A stretch of 49,008 nucleotides of DNA from Bacillus rhizoplanae. Its GTDB lineage: Bacteria; Bacillota; Bacilli; Bacillales; Bacillaceae_G. Positions 35,322 through 43,836 of the stretch are shown here, piece after piece (within the stretch, counting starts at the first letter, position 1; each line of letters opens with the position of its first letter). Under the pieces are notes generated by a model. That model saw nothing but the letters and a program-made list of their open reading frames with translations. It was not told where the DNA came from and ran no database searches. A program made the translations under genes and the position numbers. The stretch spans positions 1 through 49,008 of the forward strand of contig NZ_CAKJTI010000028.1 of NCBI RefSeq assembly GCF_917563915.1, read 5' to 3'.

Positions 35322-35402
35322 ATAGAGGATGGCATTTAAAGAGAAATATAAGGTAGTATAAAAAATAAGACATGAAAACTTTAAGAGAGGACAGAAAATA
35401 TT

Positions 35403-36227
35403 ATGATGGACCAATACGAATTGAAACAAGAGCTACAACATATCAAAAATAACAATTACTCCGTTCCAGAAGATGTGGACGCATATCCATATGCACAATG
35501 GATGCTTGACTATATCGGATCACCTGATGCCGAGCTGCGCGATGAACTGATTTACAGTACATTAGAACGATGGATTACAGGCGAAGTATTTAGACAAAAA
35601 GAACTACGCGGACTACTGCTGCAGGCACTAAGTCCTGATTATTTATTTTACAAAATCGGTGAAAAGGAAACAGATTCTGTTTTTAAGCGTGCATTTTCTA
35701 TTCTAATTCCACCACTTATTTTATCTGTTCATGAAAAAGAACCGTTCTTATCTGAAGAACAGCTGTATAGCGTCGCAGAACAAGTTCTTGAATATGTGTA
35801 CCTTGAACAAGATGTAAGAGGATATGTAGAAGGGAAAGGATGGGCGCATTCCACAGCGCATGCTGCAGATGCCCTAGATGCTTTAGCCCGTACGATACGA
35901 AATCGCGAATTTTCGCACGCAATCCTTGCTGCTGTTCGTCATAAGATTTGTCTGCACGATTACTTGTACATAAACTTTGAGGATGAAAGATTAGTGACAG
36001 CAGTAATGTCTTTACGAAACCAAGGTATATTAGCCCAAGAAGAATGGAAAAACTGGCTTCACAGCTTTACGGTGATTGAAGAAGCCCCAGCTCCTCGAAA
36101 TGATATCTTAGTACAAAACATTAAATCATTCTTAAGAAGCTTGTATTTCCGAGTTTTAGAGAAAGAAGCAAATTCTGAGTTTACGATTGCTGTATTGGAA
36201 ACTTTAAAAGAATTGAAGAAATTTTAG
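35403..36227 (+). CDS. DUF2785 family protein
   Basis: The 274-residue, mostly helical soluble protein carries the DUF2785 hallmark GWAHSTAHAADALDALAR at about 142-159, whose histidines may bind metal. The rest (VRHKICLHDYLYINFEDERL, VTAVMSLRNQG) fits the family. Biochemical role unknown. Ribosome site agagagga. The region after it (36228-36440) has a short frame ending WSSKIVYLDP, with a membrane-like stretch but no start signal. Confidence 0.8.
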   Translation: MMDQYELKQELQHIKNNNYSVPEDVDAYPYAQWMLDYIGSPDAELRDELIYSTLERWITGEVFRQKELRGLLLQALSPDYLFYKIGEKETDSVFKRAFSILIPPLILSVHEKEPFLSEEQLYSVAEQVLEYVYLEQDVRGYVEGKGWAHSTAHAADALDALARTIRNREFSHAILAAVRHKICLHDYLYINFEDERLVTAVMSLRNQGILAQEEWKNWLHSFTVIEEAPAPRNDILVQNIKSFLRSLYFRVLEKEANSEFTIAVLETLKELKKF

Positions 36228-36440
36228 TAAAGAAATGTTGGATTCCGTTAGTAAGTGTTACTTTTATAGTGTTAATTAAAACATGGCTAGATCGAATTAT
36301 TAGAGCACAAGGAGATAGATATTGGGAATGGTCTAGTAAAATTGTGTATTTAGATCCCTAAATGTTTATTTTGAAGATACTTTATGATTAGGTACATAAA
36401 ATTAGTTTTTCTCACAATTAATAAAATCGAGGTAGAAGAA

Positions 36441-37229
36441 ATGAAAAAACTTTCAGCACTCATGTGTATTTCTCTACTCTTACTAGGGGCATGTGAACAA
36501 AAAGAAACGAATACATCTAAGAAACAAACAGAAAAACAACAAGAGTCTCATGCATCGAAACAAAAAGATGTGTTTGCAGCCACTCGAACAGCTTTAACAG
36601 CAAAGACAAAAATGAATATACTCTTACCAACGGAAATCCCTCTGTCTAATGAAAACAAGTTTTTATCTGCCTACACAGAAGGTCAAGATAAAAATTACAC
36701 TGTTACATTTTTTGAAAGCAACAGCCCATTACCTGTCGATTCCACTGCACTTTCGGATTCTAATCAGGCTAAGCAAATTGCAAAACTTTTTGTCCAACAG
36801 TATGAGACAAAGGAAGAGGCCGGTAAAAGTTTATGTTCAACATTTGCATTAAATCCTGATTACGATAAAGATGTACCAAGCAATGATGATCCTAGCGGAA
36901 TAGATTTAGGATATGGAGTCAAAGGTTTTACTGATGGGGCAGCAGGAACGATGTATTTGAATGCTGTTAAGGATCATTGGGCAATTTTCGTAAAAAGTCC
37001 ATCGGCAAATAAAGATGACAATATACCTGTAGCAAAATCCATAGTGAAACAACTAGAGAATGAGCCACTACCAACTCCAGACTCTTACGCAGTTATAGAA
37101 GTGGGTACGAGACAGAAACAAAACCGTGTATATTGGCAAAATGGAAATACTTTATATGGGATAGAAACTAGCGGTGCTATCGAAGATGCATTAACGATTG
37201 CTGCTCACTTTGAGTCTACGTCTAAGTGA
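36441..37229 (+). CDS. Lipoprotein of unknown function
   Basis: The 262-residue protein has a type II signal MKKLSALMCISLLLLGAC with lipobox LLGAC and Cys18 as the lipid-anchored residue. It is followed by a Lys/Gln/Ser-rich linker (about 19-50) and a folded beta-rich domain. I choose 36441, because gaggtagaag lies just upstream and the longer frame to 36384 would place residues before the signal peptide. No family recognised; likely an extracytoplasmic binding or stress protein. Confidence 0.75.
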   Translation: MKKLSALMCISLLLLGACEQKETNTSKKQTEKQQESHASKQKDVFAATRTALTAKTKMNILLPTEIPLSNENKFLSAYTEGQDKNYTVTFFESNSPLPVDSTALSDSNQAKQIAKLFVQQYETKEEAGKSLCSTFALNPDYDKDVPSNDDPSGIDLGYGVKGFTDGAAGTMYLNAVKDHWAIFVKSPSANKDDNIPVAKSIVKQLENEPLPTPDSYAVIEVGTRQKQNRVYWQNGNTLYGIETSGAIEDALTIAAHFESTSK

Positions 37230-37336
37230 TTAACAAATGTATTTGCTCAATTAAGTGGATAAAAGGATCTAAAAAGGTCATTGCCTTCTAATCAATTTAG
37301 CAAATATATTTCAATAAAAAGAAATACAAATTGTTT

Positions 37337-37373
37337 CTCAAAAAGAGTCTTAATTATTAAGACTCTTTTTGAG
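37337..37373 (+). terminator. Terminator after the lipoprotein gene
   Basis: A perfect 16-bp stem (37337-37352 with 37358-37373) with loop attat. Confidence 0.92.
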
Positions 37374-37423
37374 TATTAGCATAGCAGTGTAAATAAAATA
37401 ATATCCATGTAGGGGTACCGTCA

Positions 37424-39078
37424 CATGTCCATCAAGCTAAGGTTGGGTCTTCCATGAACTTCCGTTCTTGCTACCTACATGCTTGATATTTTGTTTATTT
37501 GTTTTTAAAAATACGCATACCAAATAAACCTTGATAAGGTGTGTTTTTAAAGATTATGCAGTTTTCTGTTTTAGATTGGATACAGTACACTGATAAACGA
37601 CACCTAAAATATCAAAGACCGTCTTTTTCTCATATCGATGGGATTTCCGTCCGTTTTTCTGTAAGAGGCCAAACAGACGCAGGAAAATTTCCGATACTTC
37701 TTGGGTGTCTTTTTGTATAGCTTCATATACTAAGTACAGATAATCTTGAATCATATAAATTGCTTTATATTCACTTAACTCTTTTTGTTTTTTCTGTAGT
37801 AATAGCTGTCGCATTTTGAACATAGTAGAAGAACAAAGAAAAATAGCAATTAACTGTCCATAAAGATGACATTCTAGACGCTCTCGCTTAATATTATGAC
37901 AATGATTGATACCAAAAAGAGATTTCCATGTTTTAAATACAATTTCAATTTACCAACGTAGTCAGTAGATATCATGAACCTGTTCCATCGGAACAATTTC
38001 CCATGGTATGTTGGTAATATAAACGTTGATTTCTGTTAATCGTTTACTTTTTTCAGAGTATGTAACTCCTTTTTTCTTTTCAACATAGGTTTGCTGTTTC
38101 CTACGTTTATGAATTTGAGTTGATGTCAGTCTGTATATTACAACTCGTGAGGGTAATTTTTGTTGTCCAATATAGGCATTCTGGATTTCATAAGTATCTC
38201 CTGGTTTTATCTGATGCATAATATCTTCAAGGTTAAGTAAAACATATAGAGATTGCTTTTTTACTGTCCCATCTCGAAAGAATTCTGGAGAATCATTTTT
38301 TACATATACTCTATTATTTAATTTCAACCGTGAAACATAGAATACACCTCGTTGATCCATCTGGTCTAAATCTTTTAGAGAAAAGTATCCTAAATCTCGA
38401 ATACATAAATCTCCTGGGCGTAAGGTATCTAAACAATCTGTACCAAAGGTTTTATCATTATTTTTACCTGACTCCATTTGAAAATTGAGGAATTTTCCAC
38501 TATGTAAATCATACTCTAGCTGAACTTTAATACCGGCTGTTTGTGCACATCCTCCTGAACCAGGATAAATAGGGGCCAAATGATTAGGGACTTGAAGAAT
38601 AGTAGCATCTAAAATACGTATGCGTTGAAAATAAGAAGTATATTGATTTTGGATTTGAGACGAATCGTTTAGTAGACTTTTGACTAAAAGAGAAAATATA
38701 CGCTGTAGAAATAAAACAGCGCATCGGTTAAAACGTTGATTAAGTCCTTCTGGACTCATAAGTGTAGCCGTATTTGCATAAAGTTGACTACATAATCGAG
38801 TGAGGGAATCACTTGCTACACGTTGACTAATCCAAATACATAAAGCAGTCAATTCTCGTGCACCATATTTACTTTTACGTTTTACAAAACCCGTTTCTTG
38901 GGCAAGTTGTTGAAGGATATGGGGAGATAGATGTCGCTGTAGTTCTTCAGCAAACAAATAAAATTCATCTTTAATCGAAAGATTCATAAAAAACGCCATC
39001 CTTTCTGTATGTTTCTACAAAAAGAATAACGTTTTCTATGAATTATGGATATAAATTTATCTTAGCTTGATGGTGATG
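37424..39078 (-). mobile_element. IS231-like insertion sequence (IS4 family), 1655 bp
   Basis: Ends catgtccatcaagctaag (37424-37441) and cttagcttgatggtgatg (39061-39078) are imperfect inverted repeats. The total length equals a typical IS231 (about 1.65 kb). It carries one transposase gene on the minus strand, now broken. The flanks (gggtaccgtca left, taaggtgaccc right) do not match each other, so its right side was rearranged after insertion. Confidence 0.75.
37554..38999 (-). pseudogene. IS231-type transposase with two nonsense codons
   Basis: The full frame would be 481 codons, the usual IS231 size. The DDE-type residues are visible: Asp in [12 protein letters not shown], Asp in [15 protein letters not shown], and Glu in the Y-x2-R-x3-E-x6-K motif. 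The motif reads LRW[14 protein letters not shown], with TGA just before LRW (37962-37964) and TAA soon after, at TGG and CAA positions of the family respectively. Beyond these the frame stays open to the normal C-terminus, so the gene died by point mutations. Confidence 0.85.
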
Positions 39079-39114
39079 TAAGGTGACCCCTAGTATGGTA
39101 ATTATTCTTTCAGT

Positions 39115-39696
39115 CTAATTAGTAAAGAAGATGGAAGACGCCTTATCATTCCAAGTTGACCCGACATAGCTGACATTGATACCGGATTGCACCCAGAATC
39201 TTGCCCCTCCGTAGTTAATATCCCAACACAGAACTGTCCAGTTATGATTGTAACCTGCCTTCAACGAAGAGATTCTGTCGTTCCAATATGAGCTCACCCG
39301 GCTAATATTACTGGAAGCTCCAAAAGAATTCCCTCCAAAATTAGAATGTTCATAAAAATACGAATTGTAGTAAACAGCTTGGAGTGTAACCGTATTGCTC
39401 TTAGTATCCTTTTCACGTTCAACAACAGCACTCTGTAAATGAGCATTTAAATGGTTTTGATTTGTAAACCCATAGACTACTCCCTCTGCTTTTGCTGCGT
39501 CATCGAAAACAAACTGAGTTACCTTCTTTACATGTGGATCGTTTTGTGCATATTTAACACCATCAATCATAACAGGCAAATCTTTTAATTGGACTATACT
39601 CTGTTTTGAAGTTGAGGTTGGTGTCGTAGCGGCAAAAGCAGTGATAGGAATGACCATCAAAACAAAAGTCAGTAATGTAATAACTATTTTCTTCAA
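39115..39696 (-). CDS. Secreted beta/gamma-crystallin-domain protein
   Basis: The precursor of about 193 residues has a signal peptide KKIVITLLTFVLMVIPITAF-A. A middle region (about 30-105) is followed by a crystallin-type domain with two Greek-key units: SYFYEHSNFGGNSFG and VLCWDINYGGARFWV. The units end in WNDRISSLK and WNDKASSIF, the N/D-N/D-x-x-S-S calcium sites of microbial beta/gamma-crystallins. The start is TTG at 39696 with aggaggg six nt upstream. It lies between the IS231 end and the next IS231-type end. It is probably an extracellular calcium-stabilised protein or inhibitor; the exact role is unknown. Confidence 0.75.
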   Translation of the reverse strand: MKKIVITLLTFVLMVIPITAFAATTPTSTSKQSIVQLKDLPVMIDGVKYAQNDPHVKKVTQFVFDDAAKAEGVVYGFTNQNHLNAHLQSAVVEREKDTKSNTVTLQAVYYNSYFYEHSNFGGNSFGASSNISRVSSYWNDRISSLKAGYNHNWTVLCWDINYGGARFWVQSGINVSYVGSTWNDKASSIFFTN

Positions 39697-40342
39697 GAAA
39701 ATCCCTCCTAGATAAAGATTCAGAATAATTTGGTATCCCAACAGCACCTCCTAATAACTGTATCTATTGTTCTTTCTCTCTAGTTACAAACCCATTATAA
39801 CTATTTTATTTAATAGAATTCGTTTCAAGGTTATATGGGTATGACAACCAAAATTATTTTATGGGGCTATACGTATATGTATTCCAATTATTTACAGTAA
39901 AATAATACAATTGTACCATCTAGGGGGCCCGCCGCACACCCATCAACTTAAGAAAAGAAAACACTCCTAAAACGAAAAAATGCGCTGACTTCTCAAAATA
40001 ACTAACTATAGAGAAAGAAAACGTGTTAAGTGACAAAAAAGTTGTTTGATTTACAATAAAGTCGCTTAAAAAATAATAAAGTTGTTTAAAAAACTCTAGT
40101 CATGCTATTCAACAATCGGGCCAGATTGTTGAGGAACGTTTTCAATAAAATTGGATATTTCTGTTGAAATATAGAGTAAGATTGTGAAGTTTCTCACTTA
40201 AACTAACGGGGCAGGTTAGCTGAACAAAATAATCCACAAGAAAGTAAACAATAAAAACTTTGTGAATAAGTATAAATAGGAAAGATAACATTCGAACATA
40301 AAGAAATATATAATGAAATTAGCAGAGGAGGCGTGTGTTAAT
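39697..40342. repeat. Gap with an IS231-type left end and hairpin repeats
   Basis: An IS231-like terminus (cacacccatcaacttaag) lies at 39935-39952, preceded by ggggcccgccg. The next 180 bp (aataaagtcgcttaaaa, aataaagttgtttaaaa) are related, in inverted orientation, to 43910-44080. Hairpins aacaatc/gattgtt (40111-40130) and aactaac/gttag (about 40203-40219) belong to two short families that recur at 41282, 41350, 43915 and 48723. Confidence 0.55.
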
Positions 40343-41119
40343 TTGGAAAATAAAAAAGTCTTTAATGATATAATCTCTGATTATGCAATAGCTCGACCAG
40401 GTTATCCATCTGAGTTGTTTAGGGATATTATTAAGTATTCAATGATAAAGAATGATGCAAAGATACTTGAAATAGGTTCAGGACCAGGTCAAGCTACAGA
40501 ATATTTTGTGAAAAATCGATATTCAATTACAGGATTAGAGCTTGGAGACAAACAAGTAGAGTATTTATTAGAAAAATATTCTGAATATCAAAATTTCAAT
40601 GCTTTATGTACGTCCTTTGAGAATTACAATTGTGAACAGGAAACATATGATTTAATTTTTTCAGCTACAGCATTTCATTGGGTTAAACCGGAGATTGGAT
40701 ACCCTAAAGCATACGATTTATTGAAAAGAAACGGAGTAATGGCTGTTTTTGGGCATATGTCATCAATTATTGAGCCGAAAACTGAAATGCTAAACCAAAT
40801 AAGAAATATTTTTCGAAAATACGCTCCTGAGCTTGATACTTTTATAACTGTGAATGAAGCCGAGGACCTACATAATCTTAGGATTTCGGAGATAAGAACC
40901 AATAATTTATTTGATAAGCCAATAACCAAGATTTACAGATGGAATGATGAATATACTACGCAAAGGTATCTAAAATTAATTAATTCATACTCAGATTTTC
41001 AAGGGGTAAGCGATAATAAGAAACAAGCTATACTTAATAATATTGGAGACTATATTGACAGTAACGAAGGTAAAATAGTTGTTCCACAAGAAGTAAGATT
41101 ATATATGGCAAAAAAGTGA
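40343..41119 (+). CDS. Class I SAM-dependent methyltransferase
   Basis: Of about 258 residues, the first ~130 form the Rossmann fold: motif I ILEIGSGPGQATEYF binds AdoMet, then GLELGDKQVEYL (acidic loop after strand 2), YDLIFSATAFHWVKPEIGY (motif with the catalytic-face region) and LLKRNGVMAVFGH. The N-terminus VFNDIISDYAIARPGYP is the standard lead-in of this subfamily. I prefer TTG at 40343, with agaggagg upstream, over the ATG at 40313, which has no ribosome site. The substrate is unknown (a small molecule is likely). It stands alone in its cassette between hairpin repeats. Confidence 0.82.
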   Translation: MENKKVFNDIISDYAIARPGYPSELFRDIIKYSMIKNDAKILEIGSGPGQATEYFVKNRYSITGLELGDKQVEYLLEKYSEYQNFNALCTSFENYNCEQETYDLIFSATAFHWVKPEIGYPKAYDLLKRNGVMAVFGHMSSIIEPKTEMLNQIRNIFRKYAPELDTFITVNEAEDLHNLRISEIRTNNLFDKPITKIYRWNDEYTTQRYLKLINSYSDFQGVSDNKKQAILNNIGDYIDSNEGKIVVPQEVRLYMAKK

Positions 41120-41655
41120 TTTGAAAGGTTTTTATATGAAGATTATTATTTGTAACATATAAATATTTAACTGAAGAACTTTAACTGAATTCAACCAGCT
41201 ATTGAAATATTGATGAAGCCGTTAGGATTATATTATTAACGGTTTTTTCTGTTGTAAAAGATTGTGAAGGAATGTACTTACACTAACGGGTGCGTTAGTT
41301 CAACAAGCTATAAGCGATTTTAGGAATAAGCCCATATTTTAGTTATTCCATTAAAGGGCGCTTTAATTGAGCAAGGATCACAAAAATTATCAAACTTTTT
41401 TATAAAAGGATGATTCAATTGAAAATATTAAGAGTGTGTTTTGAGTTATTAGTATCAATTTGATCAAGCTTTATTTTAAAGCAACATTTACTTCATATCT
41501 TTCACCCTCTGTACGAATCAAGTATTCAGGCAAAAGGAAATTTAGTGCTTAAGGACACTTTCCTTTTCAGTCAGTTATTTTTTCGGAAACAGGGACGCGG
41601 TACCTGTCCCTGTGTTCCTTTGTATTCACAATTCATTTTATACCGCATATCATGG
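41120..41655. repeat. Gap with hairpin repeats and a gene scrap
   Basis: Hairpins actaac/gttagt (41282-41298) and attaaag/ctttaat (41350-41367) recur elsewhere in the island. A further stem, acagggac/gtccctgt, lies at about 41590-41614. On the minus strand around 41480-41540 a fragment reads PEYLIRTEGERYEVNVALK before a stop, the tail of an unidentified lost gene. Confidence 0.45.
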
Positions 41656-41682
41656 TGAATGAATGTAAAATTTGTTCATTCA
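41656..41682. promoter_or_regulatory. TetR operator O1
   Basis: The palindrome TGAATGA-N13-TCATTCA lies just upstream of the TetR-type gene. Two more sites with the same half-site and spacing follow at 42331 and 42481. Confidence 0.65.
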
Positions 41683-41705
41683 AATTATATGGGAGGTGGT
41701 TAAAC

Positions 41706-42290
41706 TTGATTCAATTAGATAAACGTCAAACACTTTTCGACGCAGCGCGTGCTCTTTTTTTGGAACAAGGATTTAAGAAAACCAACATAGCAGCAATTAC
41801 AAAACGTGCTAACGTGGCAGTCGGTACATTTTATAAATACTACTCTTCGAAAGAACAGATTTTCTGTGAAGTTTATCTGGCTGAAAATGAACAGACCAAG
41901 CGCAAAATCATTTCGCAAATCGACACTGATCAATCACCTAAGGAGGTTGTTAGACAATTTTTTGAAAAGATCATTCAAATAGGTAAACATAATGCAATTT
42001 TAGCTGAATGGTACCAGAATACCGAGATCAGCCAACTCATTATGGAACGTAATCAAAATCGTGACGATTGGCAGAACAGCTTTGTATACAGTTTTTTAAT
42101 CGACAATATTAAACGCTGGCAGGAGTCCGGTCAATTCCGCCGGGATATCGACTTGGATACAATGATTAGTCTTTTTAATGTGTTGATTGTTGTTGATATC
42201 CATAAGGATGAAGTAGGCAGTCAGCATTACCCGCAAGCAATGAAATTACTGGCAGAATTGATCGTTGATGGTCTGTCTGCAAGATCATAA
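41706..42290 (+). CDS. TetR-family transcriptional repressor
   Basis: The protein of about 194 residues has an N-terminal helix-turn-helix (AARALFLEQGFKKTNIAAIT, KRANVAVGTFYKYYSSKEQI), the TetR DNA-binding signature, and a helical ligand/dimer domain behind it. The start is TTG at 41706, with gggaggtgg about 6 nt upstream. The earlier ATG at 41652 would sit inside the operator. Three matching operators, one before this gene and two before the DUF4064 gene, indicate autoregulation and control of the downstream membrane protein. Confidence 0.88.
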   Translation: MIQLDKRQTLFDAARALFLEQGFKKTNIAAITKRANVAVGTFYKYYSSKEQIFCEVYLAENEQTKRKIISQIDTDQSPKEVVRQFFEKIIQIGKHNAILAEWYQNTEISQLIMERNQNRDDWQNSFVYSFLIDNIKRWQESGQFRRDIDLDTMISLFNVLIVVDIHKDEVGSQHYPQAMKLLAELIVDGLSARS

Positions 42291-42330
42291 AACGCTACTT
42301 ATAAAAGTGGTGTATGTTTTTACATTTAGG

Positions 42331-42357
42331 TGAATGAACAAATATATAATTCATTCA
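42331..42357. promoter_or_regulatory. TetR operator O2
   Basis: An exact TGAATGA-N13-TCATTCA palindrome 41 bp after the repressor gene. Confidence 0.65.
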
Positions 42358-42364
42358 AAAAAAT

Positions 42365-42448
42365 GAGTATCATTATGCAGGTATCCAAGAAGTCACCTCT
42401 GGTATTCTTTGCACTATCATGAAAGGTTTAACCAATGGCCGTAAATAG
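42365..42448 (+). pseudogene. Gene fragment between operators O2 and O3
   Basis: The frame reads EYHYAGIQEVTSGILCTIMK then GLTNGRK and a stop. It is too short and startless to be a gene. It is probably the last codons of a lost gene once controlled from O2; the family is not recognised. The remainder of 42291-42677 holds operators and the promoter of the next gene. Confidence 0.4.
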
Positions 42449-42480
42449 AGAGATAAGCAGCATTCTTTATTGCCATTTGG

Positions 42481-42507
42481 TGAATGAATAAAAATATATT
42501 TATTCAC
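42481..42507. promoter_or_regulatory. TetR operator O3
   Basis: The sequence ggtgaatgaata, six bases, then tatttattcacc is an extended palindrome aligned on the same half-site as O1 and O2. It lies about 170-197 bp before the DUF4064 gene. Confidence 0.6.
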
Positions 42508-42677
42508 CTCTTAAATAAAGATGAGTATGAGCGACTAAAAAGAGGGATGCATAGAAAGTCAATCGTTCTAAAGGGAGTAAACAAGATGCGCTAAAAGGAC
42601 TGTTACAAATAATCATTAATCTGTAGAATCAATGTCTTGAGTTTGCGTTAAGTTTATTTCAATGGAGGTTCATTCAT

Positions 42678-43079
42678 ATGAAACGTACAGTAGAAATCGT
42701 ATTAAGTGTTCTTGGAGTGATCGTGAGTCTTGTCATGGCTGGAACTGGAGTTGTTTTTTTATACCTCAAGAATAATGAGGCTTTTCTACGATATTTGGAT
42801 ACTGGTTGGAGTGAAAGCCAAAACGCCTACACGCTGGATCAGTTGAGTCAAGCTGGAACCATGTTTATTTTGCCCGGAATTATCGGCATTGCACTTGGAG
42901 CAAGTGCTGCAATGTTATTGAAAGGAAATCGAAGTCCAAAACTTGCAGGATGGGGATTGATTATTGTATCAGTGGTGATTTTCATCATTTCATTATTTGG
43001 TTCTATTCCTGCCATGTTCTTTATTGTTGCGGGTATTGTGGCATTGGTTAAAAAGCCAAAAGGTAATGCGGAAAGGTAA
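42678..43079 (+). CDS. DUF4064-like small membrane protein
   Basis: The 133 residues have about four hydrophobic segments: 5-28 (VLSVLGVIVSLVMAGTGVVF), an exposed loop (30-58), 62-82, 92-112 and 112-126 (FFIVAGIVALV). The start MKRTVEIVLSVLGVI fits the DUF4064 family of Gram-positive membrane proteins. Ribosome site aatggaggt. It is the only intact gene downstream of operators O2/O3, so TetR-type repression is expected; its role in resistance or stress is not known. Confidence 0.72.
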   Translation: MKRTVEIVLSVLGVIVSLVMAGTGVVFLYLKNNEAFLRYLDTGWSESQNAYTLDQLSQAGTMFILPGIIGIALGASAAMLLKGNRSPKLAGWGLIIVSVVIFIISLFGSIPAMFFIVAGIVALVKKPKGNAER

Positions 43080-43090
43080 AAAATTCTCAG

Positions 43091-43225
43091 AGGTTTGTCG
43101 AGACCCTGCGTAAAGCAGGCCTACGCTTCCGCAATGATATTGTCAAAGGTTTTGGTGGTAAGCAAATCTTACTAGATGACCCCGCAGGTAATCCTATCGA
43201 GCTCTTCGAGCCTCCAAGGAAATGA
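43091..43225 (+). pseudogene. C-terminal fragment of a VOC/glyoxalase-fold protein
   Basis: The frame reads RFVETLRKAGLRFRNDIVKG, then QILLDDPAGNPIELFEPPRK and stop. DDPxGNPIELFEP is the classic end of VOC-superfamily proteins, with the metal-binding Glu in ELFE. The N-terminal two thirds are absent. The rest of 43080-43428 shows only the promoter region of the next gene. Confidence 0.75.
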
Positions 43226-43428
43226 TGGAAAGAACATTATCTCATTTGCATCTAACTATCAATTAGAAGAACAAGAAGTGATTGCTCGTTTTTGTTTTTC
43301 CTATAATAATGTGAGAACTACAACCATCCTAAAATCTGTTAACTGAAAATATAGAATGCTATATACATGGTATGTATAAACGGATATATATTCAGTTTGC
43401 AAAAACAACAAAAAGGAGGAATTAACAA

Positions 43429-43836
43429 ATGAAAATGAAGCTAGTTTCATTCGTAATACTTTGTACACTTCTACTTCTGCCAGCTATTGCCTCTGCTGCA
43501 GCAGCCAACGGTAATGTCGGATATGGAGTAATCACCCCGGGGCGACTCTGGGCCACCATAGACGCGGTGGTGGGGTTGATCAGCGCGATCCTCGCTGGGC
43601 TGTCTTTGGCTCGCTCCGCCGGTCGTTTCGGCAGCGGCAGCGGGCGACGTGGGGCCATCGTGGCCGCGGTGATAGGGCTGATCGTCATAGTCTACGCTGG
43701 GTTGCATCTGACCATATACACTGGTGATTTCGGAACTGGCGACGGGCGAGCTGGGGCCATTATTGCCATAATGATGGGGCTGACCGGCATGGTCCTCGCT
43801 GGGTTAACTCTGGCCCGCTCCCGCCGCACCGGCTGA
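43429..43836 (+). CDS. DUF6223-like membrane protein with very GC-rich coding DNA
   Basis: The 135-residue protein has a Gram-positive-style signal MKMKLVSFVILCTLLLLPAI. Two internal repeats follow, of the form GRLWATIDAVVGLISAILAG-LSLARS and AGAIIAIMMGLTGMVLAG-LTLARSRRTG, with charged Gly/Ser loops. This is the DUF6223 pattern I know from actinobacteria. The signal part is AT-rich, but 43530-43830 is extremely GC-rich (44 of 60 bases G or C at 43621-43680) against roughly one third in the rest of the window. Recent transfer from a high-GC donor, with a local signal peptide and ribosome site (aaaggagga), is the simplest reading. Confidence 0.75.
   Translation: MKMKLVSFVILCTLLLLPAIASAAAANGNVGYGVITPGRLWATIDAVVGLISAILAGLSLARSAGRFGSGSGRRGAIVAAVIGLIVIVYAGLHLTIYTGDFGTGDGRAGAIIAIMMGLTGMVLAGLTLARSRRTG

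Noticed and set aside
36228-36360. Short frame with a hydrophobic stretch ending WSSKIVYLDP
   Set aside because: No start codon with a ribosome site, and it overlaps the 3' end of the DUF2785 gene in another frame.
43422-43707. Minus-strand ORFs opposite the GC-rich gene
   Set aside because: Long frames on both strands arise from high GC; only the plus-strand frame has a signal peptide, family similarity and ribosome site.
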